From: Acidilobaceae archaeon
Lineage (GTDB): Archaea; Thermoproteota; Thermoprotei_A; Sulfolobales; Acidilobaceae
NCBI GenBank assembly: GCA_027044005.1
Contig: JALUDK010000294.1
Coordinates: 1-9,037 of the forward strand
Length of the DNA stretch: 9,037 bases
Reading direction: 5' to 3'
Positions 5,144-9,037 of this stretch are shown one piece after another. The translations under genes were made by a program, and so were the position numbers. Numbering within the stretch: position 1 is the stretch's first letter; the number at the start of each line of letters is the position of its first letter. The notes beneath the pieces were generated by a model. The model searched no databases and was not told the origin of the DNA. It was given only the letters and a program-made list of their open reading frames with translations.

Positions 5144-6094
5144 GTGCCTTCTGGGGTGCCTGACGGGGTAAGGGTTAGGGCATACTCCTCCAGCGCTAAT
5201 CTCGGCCCGGGGTTTGATGCCCTGGCCGTGGCGCTGGATGCCTACAGTGATGTTGTAGAGGCTTGGCTGGAGGATAGGCCCGGGGTTAGGGTTGTCGTTG
5301 AGGGCGACTATGCGGAGGGCTCTGGCGGGGGTGCTACAGCTAGGAGGGCGGTCGAAGAGCTGCTGAGGATTGCTAACTCCACCAGCGTGGGGATAGGGAT
5401 TAGGCTTGTGAAGGGTGTACCCCCGGGTAGGGGTCTTGGTAGTAGCGGGGCTAGTGCTGCCGCCGCTGTCGTCGCTGCATCAAGGCTCCTGGGGCTCGGC
5501 CTAGCTGCTGAGGACCTTGTCAAGGCTGCTGGGGCTGGCGAGAGCATGGCTGCCGGGGCTCCCCACTACGATAATGTTGCTGCCAGCCTCCTTGGGGGTT
5601 TTGTGGTTATCGCCCCGGGCCTCGATGGGGGTTTGAGGGTCTCTAGTATAGATGCCAAGGCGTGGTTCGCCGTGGTTACCCCGATGGATCCGGTGCCGGA
5701 GAATAAGACTCGGGTGATGAGGAGCGTCCTCCCCAGCCAGGTCTCCCTGGGTGATGCGGTCTCCAACTGGTCAAGGCTGGCTATGATGGTTTCGGCCATA
5801 CACCGGGGCGAGTGGGGGCTTGTGGGTGAGATGATGATGGGCGACGGGATCGTGGAGCCTAGGAGGGCCAGGTTTATACCCTGCTACTCCGAGGCTAGGC
5901 GGGCTGCCCTTGAGGCGGGGGCTCTGGGGTTTACTATAAGTGGTGCTGGGCCCAGCGTGATAGCCCTGGCTAGGGATAGGGGAAGTGCTGCTAGGGTTCT
6001 CGACTCGATGCTATCATCATGCAGCTGGAGGGTGGAGCCTCTGGGCGTGGTGGCTTCAACCGCGCCGGGCGCCGTGGGGGCCTACCATATATAG
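5144..6094 (+). CDS. thrB: Homoserine kinase
   Basis: 316 residues, a normal size. ThrB phosphorylates homoserine with ATP to O-phosphohomoserine, the step before threonine synthase. It is a GHMP kinase with all three motifs intact: YSSSANLGPGFDALAVAL (14-31), the phosphate loop PPGRGLGSSGASAAAAVV (93-110), and TISGAGPSVIAL (264-275). HYDNVAASLLGGFVV (141-155) is typical of homoserine kinase and separates it from mevalonate kinase. The start is GTG 5144 or GTG 5156; the second is preceded at 9 nt by GGGGGTG and would remove only four residues. It is the first gene of a probable thrB-glmS-glmU-like set, with 54 nt to glmS. No other threonine-pathway gene is visible, so the clustering with amino-sugar genes is not an obvious pathway link. 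Confidence 0.93.
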   Translation: MPSGVPDGVRVRAYSSSANLGPGFDALAVALDAYSDVVEAWLEDRPGVRVVVEGDYAEGSGGGATARRAVEELLRIANSTSVGIGIRLVKGVPPGRGLGSSGASAAAAVVAASRLLGLGLAAEDLVKAAGAGESMAAGAPHYDNVAASLLGGFVVIAPGLDGGLRVSSIDAKAWFAVVTPMDPVPENKTRVMRSVLPSQVSLGDAVSNWSRLAMMVSAIHRGEWGLVGEMMMGDGIVEPRRARFIPCYSEARRAALEAGALGFTISGAGPSVIALARDRGSAARVLDSMLSSCSWRVEPLGVVASTAPGAVGAYHI

Positions 6095-6095
6095 C
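6083..6095 (+). promoter_or_regulatory. Possible internal promoter for glmS
   Basis: TACCATATATAG and the following base cover the last codons of thrB. The TATA-like core is about 60 nt before the glmS start, which would place a transcript start near 6115. Weak evidence: the codons for the terminal YHI of ThrB produce much of this sequence. Confidence 0.25.
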
Positions 6096-6148
6096 CCCCA
6101 GGGTCTCTACCCAATTGAATGTACCCGGGGCTACTAGTGGTGTAGGCC

Positions 6149-7981
6149 TTGTGCGGGATCATAGGAATTACGATGAGGAGGGGCAACGCCACCCCTATAA
6201 TAGTTGAGGGGCTGAGGAGGCTGGAGTATAGGGGGTATGATAGCGTAGGCGTGGCCCTCCAGAGCGGTGGCAGGGTTGAGATAAGGAAGGCTAAGGGCAC
6301 TATAGACTCCTTCGTTAGGAAGGCCAGTGTGATGAGCCTCAGGGGGCAGACTGGGATAGGCCATACAAGGTGGGCCACCCACGGTCCTCCTAACGACGTC
6401 AATGCCCATCCCCATACCGACTGCCGGGGAGAGATCGCTGTAGTGCATAACGGCGTGATTAGGAACTATAGCAGCTTGAGGGAGGAGCTGGCTGCCCGTG
6501 GGCATAGGATCATTAGCGATACCGATACAGAGCTAATAGCCCACCTGCTAGAGGAGGAGGCTTCAGGAACCGGATCCATGGTGGATGCACTGGCAAGGAC
6601 CCTCTCCCGCCTCCAGGGCAGCTATGCCCTGGCCATACTCTACTCTAGGGAGCCTGGTAGGGTCTACTTCGCCAAGATGCATAGCCCCCTGATCCTGGCC
6701 CTGGGCGAGGAGGGCAACGCTGTTGCCAGCGATATAACGGCGGTGCTGGACGTCTCCAGGAGGATTATACCGCTGAACGACGGCGAGTTCGGCTGGATCG
6801 GGCCGGAGGGCGTGGAGATCTATAGGCTAACCCCCTCCGGCTACACCCGCGTCCCCCCGAGGGAGGTGGAGTCCAGGGTCAAGTTCATAGAGTGGACCCC
6901 GGAGGCTGCTAGCAAGGCCGGGTACCCGCACTTCATGATTAAGGAGATATACGAGCAGCCCCAGGCCGTGATGGAGACCTTCAACGGCGCGGTTGATGAC
7001 CCCGCGCTGGCGGAGGCCAGCAGGCTCATAGCCGGCGCCAGGGATGTGCTTGTCGTCGCCGCTGGGACCAGCTACCATGCCGGGCTGGTATTCTCCTACC
7101 ACCTCTACAGGCTCGCTAGGCGCCACTCGATACCCATAATCGCCTCCGAGTACAAGCAGTACTCCCCGGCGGTGGGGGAGGATACGGTAGTAGTTGCTGT
7201 GAGCCAGAGCGGCGAGACCTACGATACACTAGCGGCCGTCAGGGAGTACCAGTCCCTGGGCGCCCGGATCGTGGGGGTGACCAACGTTGTCGGCAGCGCC
7301 CTGGATAGGATCTCGGATATAACGGTCTACACTAGGGCAGGCCCCGAGATCGGGGTCGCCGCCACCAAGACCTACCTAGCCCAGGTAACAGTGCTCACCC
7401 TGCTGGCAGGCTATACGGGCGAGGCTAGAGGCGTCCTGGACAGGGGGGCCAGGGAGGTTAGGGAGCCCCTCTCCAGGGTCCATGAGGTTGTGAATGACGC
7501 CATAAGGTCCTCGGAGCCCTACGCCAAACAGCTCGCCGGGCTTGAGGGTAGCATGTACATACTGGGCAGGGGGCTGGGTAGCCATATAGCGAGGGAGGCC
7601 GCCTTGAAGGTTAAGGAGATCGCCTACCTCCACGCCGAGGCCTACCCAGCTGGGGAGAGCAAGCACGGCCCCATAGCCCTGGTGGAGCCCGGGTTCCCAG
7701 TCTTCATAGTCGCTACCAGCGATAGCCCGGAGGTTGCTGGCAACGCTATAGAGATGCATAGCAGGGGCGGCAGGGTCATGGTGACGAAGCCAGCAGACAT
7801 GGGGCTGGAGATACCCCGGGGGATAGAGGTCCTGGACCTCCCGCCCAGCCATGGAGACCCGGTGCTGGAGCCCTTCATACTAGCCCCGTTCTACCAGCTA
7901 CTAGCCTACTACGCCGCCGTTAAGAGGGGCTACGACCCAGATAAGCCCAGGAACTTGGCCAAGACTGTGACGGTAGAGTAG
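6149..7981 (+). CDS. glmS: Glutamine--fructose-6-phosphate aminotransferase (isomerizing)
   Basis: 610 residues, full length. It makes glucosamine-6-phosphate from fructose-6-phosphate and glutamine, the committed step to UDP-GlcNAc. The class II glutaminase domain (1 to about 225) begins MCGIIGI with catalytic Cys2 and has RWATHGPPNDVNAHPH (74-89), VVHNGVIRNY (98-107) and SDTDTELIAHLL (123-134). The first SIS domain (about 285-420) has AAGTSYHAG (304-312) and SQSGETYDT (352-360). The second (about 455-600) has ILGRGLGSHIAREAALKVKEI (split here: ILGRGLG 471-477, EAALKVKEI 483-491) and AYPAGESKHGPIAL (498-511), ending in the family-typical NLAKTVTVE. The TTG start is fixed by the need for Cys at position 2 after Met removal; GGTG about 9 nt upstream is a weak ribosome site. 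The GlmU-like gene follows after 11 nt, consistent with cotranscription and pathway linkage. Confidence 0.97.
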   Translation: MCGIIGITMRRGNATPIIVEGLRRLEYRGYDSVGVALQSGGRVEIRKAKGTIDSFVRKASVMSLRGQTGIGHTRWATHGPPNDVNAHPHTDCRGEIAVVHNGVIRNYSSLREELAARGHRIISDTDTELIAHLLEEEASGTGSMVDALARTLSRLQGSYALAILYSREPGRVYFAKMHSPLILALGEEGNAVASDITAVLDVSRRIIPLNDGEFGWIGPEGVEIYRLTPSGYTRVPPREVESRVKFIEWTPEAASKAGYPHFMIKEIYEQPQAVMETFNGAVDDPALAEASRLIAGARDVLVVAAGTSYHAGLVFSYHLYRLARRHSIPIIASEYKQYSPAVGEDTVVVAVSQSGETYDTLAAVREYQSLGARIVGVTNVVGSALDRISDITVYTRAGPEIGVAATKTYLAQVTVLTLLAGYTGEARGVLDRGAREVREPLSRVHEVVNDAIRSSEPYAKQLAGLEGSMYILGRGLGSHIAREAALKVKEIAYLHAEAYPAGESKHGPIALVEPGFPVFIVATSDSPEVAGNAIEMHSRGGRVMVTKPADMGLEIPRGIEVLDLPPSHGDPVLEPFILAPFYQLLAYYAAVKRGYDPDKPRNLAKTVTVE

Positions 7982-7992
7982 GGGGTAACGGT

Positions 7993-9037
7993 ATGGATGC
8001 CATAGTGCTGGCAGGGGGCGAGGGCAGGCGCCTCTACCCCCTAACCAAGTCCACTCCCAAGGCCTACCTCACAATAGGGGGGAGGAGGCTCTACTCCTAC
8101 ACCCTGGATATGCTGAGAGAGGCCCGGGGGAGCCTGGACAGGGTTATACTAGTCCTACCAAGAGGCTCCCTCCACATGCTCGGGGAGGTGCCAGAGTGGG
8201 TCACAGCCGTCGAGCAGAAGGGCGCTGGGGTAGAGGGCGCGCTCGCCACCGGGCTGGAGGCCCTTGACGGCGGTGGAGAGGTGGTGGTGTCGTTTATAGG
8301 CTACATAGCCAGGCCCCCCACACTCGTGAGGCACCTGCTAGACTACTACTCGACCAGCGAGTACCCCCTGACGGTGTCGGTTGCCCCGATAACCAGTGGC
8401 TTGGAGACCTTCGGCTTCGTCAAGATAGGGCCCCGGGGGAACGTGGAGTCGATCCAAGAGACCCCGGGGCCACAGTGGATGGGGGGCAGAGGCTACGTCT
8501 TCGCCGGTGCCCTTGTAGGGGAGTACAGCTTCATATCCAGGCTGGCGGAGGACGGCTTCACGACGGGGCTAGGGATGATGGCCTCCCGCGGCCTGGTCGG
8601 GGCTCTAACTTGGACTGGGGAGTGGATAGAGCTCAGCTACCCCTGGGACCTGCTAAGCCTCCCTGCGCTGGTCGCCTCTGGCACTATGCTCACTATATCC
8701 GGGGACGCGGAGGTGCCTAGGAGCGTTGTGCTCCGCGGCCCCATCGTGATAGAGAGGGGGGCCAGGATAGGGGAGTCGAGCGTCGTGGTAGGGCCAGCTT
8801 ACATAGGGGAGGGTGCAAGTGTGGGGGAGTCAAGCGTTATTGGCCCCAACGTAAGCCTCGAGAGGGGGGCCTCCGTTGGCCCGCTCAGCGTGGTGAGGAG
8901 CACGATCGCTATGGAGGGGGCCAGGATAGGGGCCCAGACCCTCGTCGAGGCGGCCATACTCGGGCCGAACTCGATGATAGGCCACCAGGCCGTCGTGGAG
9001 CCGGGCAGGCCTAAGCCTAGGTACCCGTGGGTAGGGG
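7993..9037 (+). CDS. GlmU-like sugar-1-phosphate nucleotidyltransferase with hexapeptide-repeat domain (3' end outside window)
   Basis: Open for 348 codons to the window end; archaeal relatives are about 400 residues, so perhaps 50 are missing. The N-terminal nucleotidyltransferase domain starts MDAIVLAGGEGRRLYPLT (1-18) with the conserved STPKAYL lysine (Lys23); WIELSYPWDLL (211-221) closes it. Residues about 240-336 show imperfect hexapeptide repeats (IERGARIGESS, IGEGASVGESS, MEGARIGAQT) of a left-handed beta-helix as in GlmU-type acetyltransferases. The pathway role is making UDP-GlcNAc from glucosamine-1-phosphate, supported by glmS 11 nt upstream. Oddities: the expected Gly-Asp metal motif reads FIGYIA (101-106, Tyr104), EKP reads ETP (156-158), and the late Asp is Glu213, so nucleotidyl transfer may be lost or altered. 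The start is ATG 7993 with GGGGGT (7981-7986) upstream. A glucose-1-phosphate nucleotidyltransferase is the alternative. Confidence 0.85.
   Translation, partial: MDAIVLAGGEGRRLYPLTKSTPKAYLTIGGRRLYSYTLDMLREARGSLDRVILVLPRGSLHMLGEVPEWVTAVEQKGAGVEGALATGLEALDGGGEVVVSFIGYIARPPTLVRHLLDYYSTSEYPLTVSVAPITSGLETFGFVKIGPRGNVESIQETPGPQWMGGRGYVFAGALVGEYSFISRLAEDGFTTGLGMMASRGLVGALTWTGEWIELSYPWDLLSLPALVASGTMLTISGDAEVPRSVVLRGPIVIERGARIGESSVVVGPAYIGEGASVGESSVIGPNVSLERGASVGPLSVVRSTIAMEGARIGAQTLVEAAILGPNSMIGHQAVVEPGRPKPRYPWVG

Noticed and set aside
7376..7852. 158-codon minus-strand ORF
   Set aside because: Lies opposite the highly conserved second SIS domain of GlmS; no recognisable motif or ribosome site.
8475..8720. 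81-codon plus-strand ORF
   Set aside because: Out-of-frame shadow within the GlmU-like gene, which reads openly from 7993 to the window end.
1..9037. CRISPR array that might accompany csx1
   Set aside because: No regularly spaced repeat of 20-40 bp was seen on either strand; the spacers are too short (189 and 171 nt at most) to hide an array.

Overview
The window looks like chromosomal DNA from a hyperthermophilic crenarchaeote, most plausibly Desulfurococcales (Aeropyrum- or Pyrodictium-like). The clues are compact, GC-rich coding with heavy use of AGG, ATA and CTA codons; frequent TTG and GTG starts (four TTG among nine genes); archaeal TATA-type promoters; and the gene content: an archaeal Memo / GHMP-kinase / isopentenyl phosphate kinase cluster, a Csx1 protein, and an archaeal GlmU-like enzyme. 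The assignment is inference; no rRNA or other decisive marker is present.

Minus strand, right to left (3763 to 1): an unrecognised 163-residue protein, then a Csx1-type CARF-HEPN RNase of type III CRISPR immunity 15 nt downstream in the same frame, then a Memo-family protein after 29 nt, a mevalonate-kinase-like GHMP protein after 3 nt, and the first 23 codons of isopentenyl phosphate kinase after 4 nt. The last three form a tight isoprenoid (archaeal lipid) block. A TATA-like element between two copies of an 8-bp repeat at the csx1/memo junction suggests this block may have its own promoter behind the defence pair.

The 3764-3952 spacer separates divergent transcription units and holds TATA-like elements for both directions, an AT-rich tract and two short palindromes. 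On the plus strand a GltD-like FAD/NAD(P) oxidoreductase (3953-4972) is followed by a 171-nt spacer with a possible 19-codon ORF and a hairpin. Next come homoserine kinase ThrB, glucosamine-6-phosphate synthase GlmS and, 11 nt further on, a GlmU-like nucleotidyltransferase with a left-handed beta-helix tail that runs off the window. GlmS and the GlmU-like protein belong to the UDP-GlcNAc route that supplies N-glycosylation.

The points most worth a second look are: (i) the Csx1 gene paired with an unknown small protein and placed ahead of a lipid-biosynthesis operon, with no CRISPR array or other cas gene in the window; (ii) the mevalonate-kinase-like protein, in the right operon position but with its glycine-rich ATP motif, N-terminal Lys and GEH signature apparently eroded; and (iii) the GlmU-like protein, whose nucleotidyltransferase domain has Tyr where the metal-binding Asp of the GD motif is expected and Thr where the Lys of EKP is expected.
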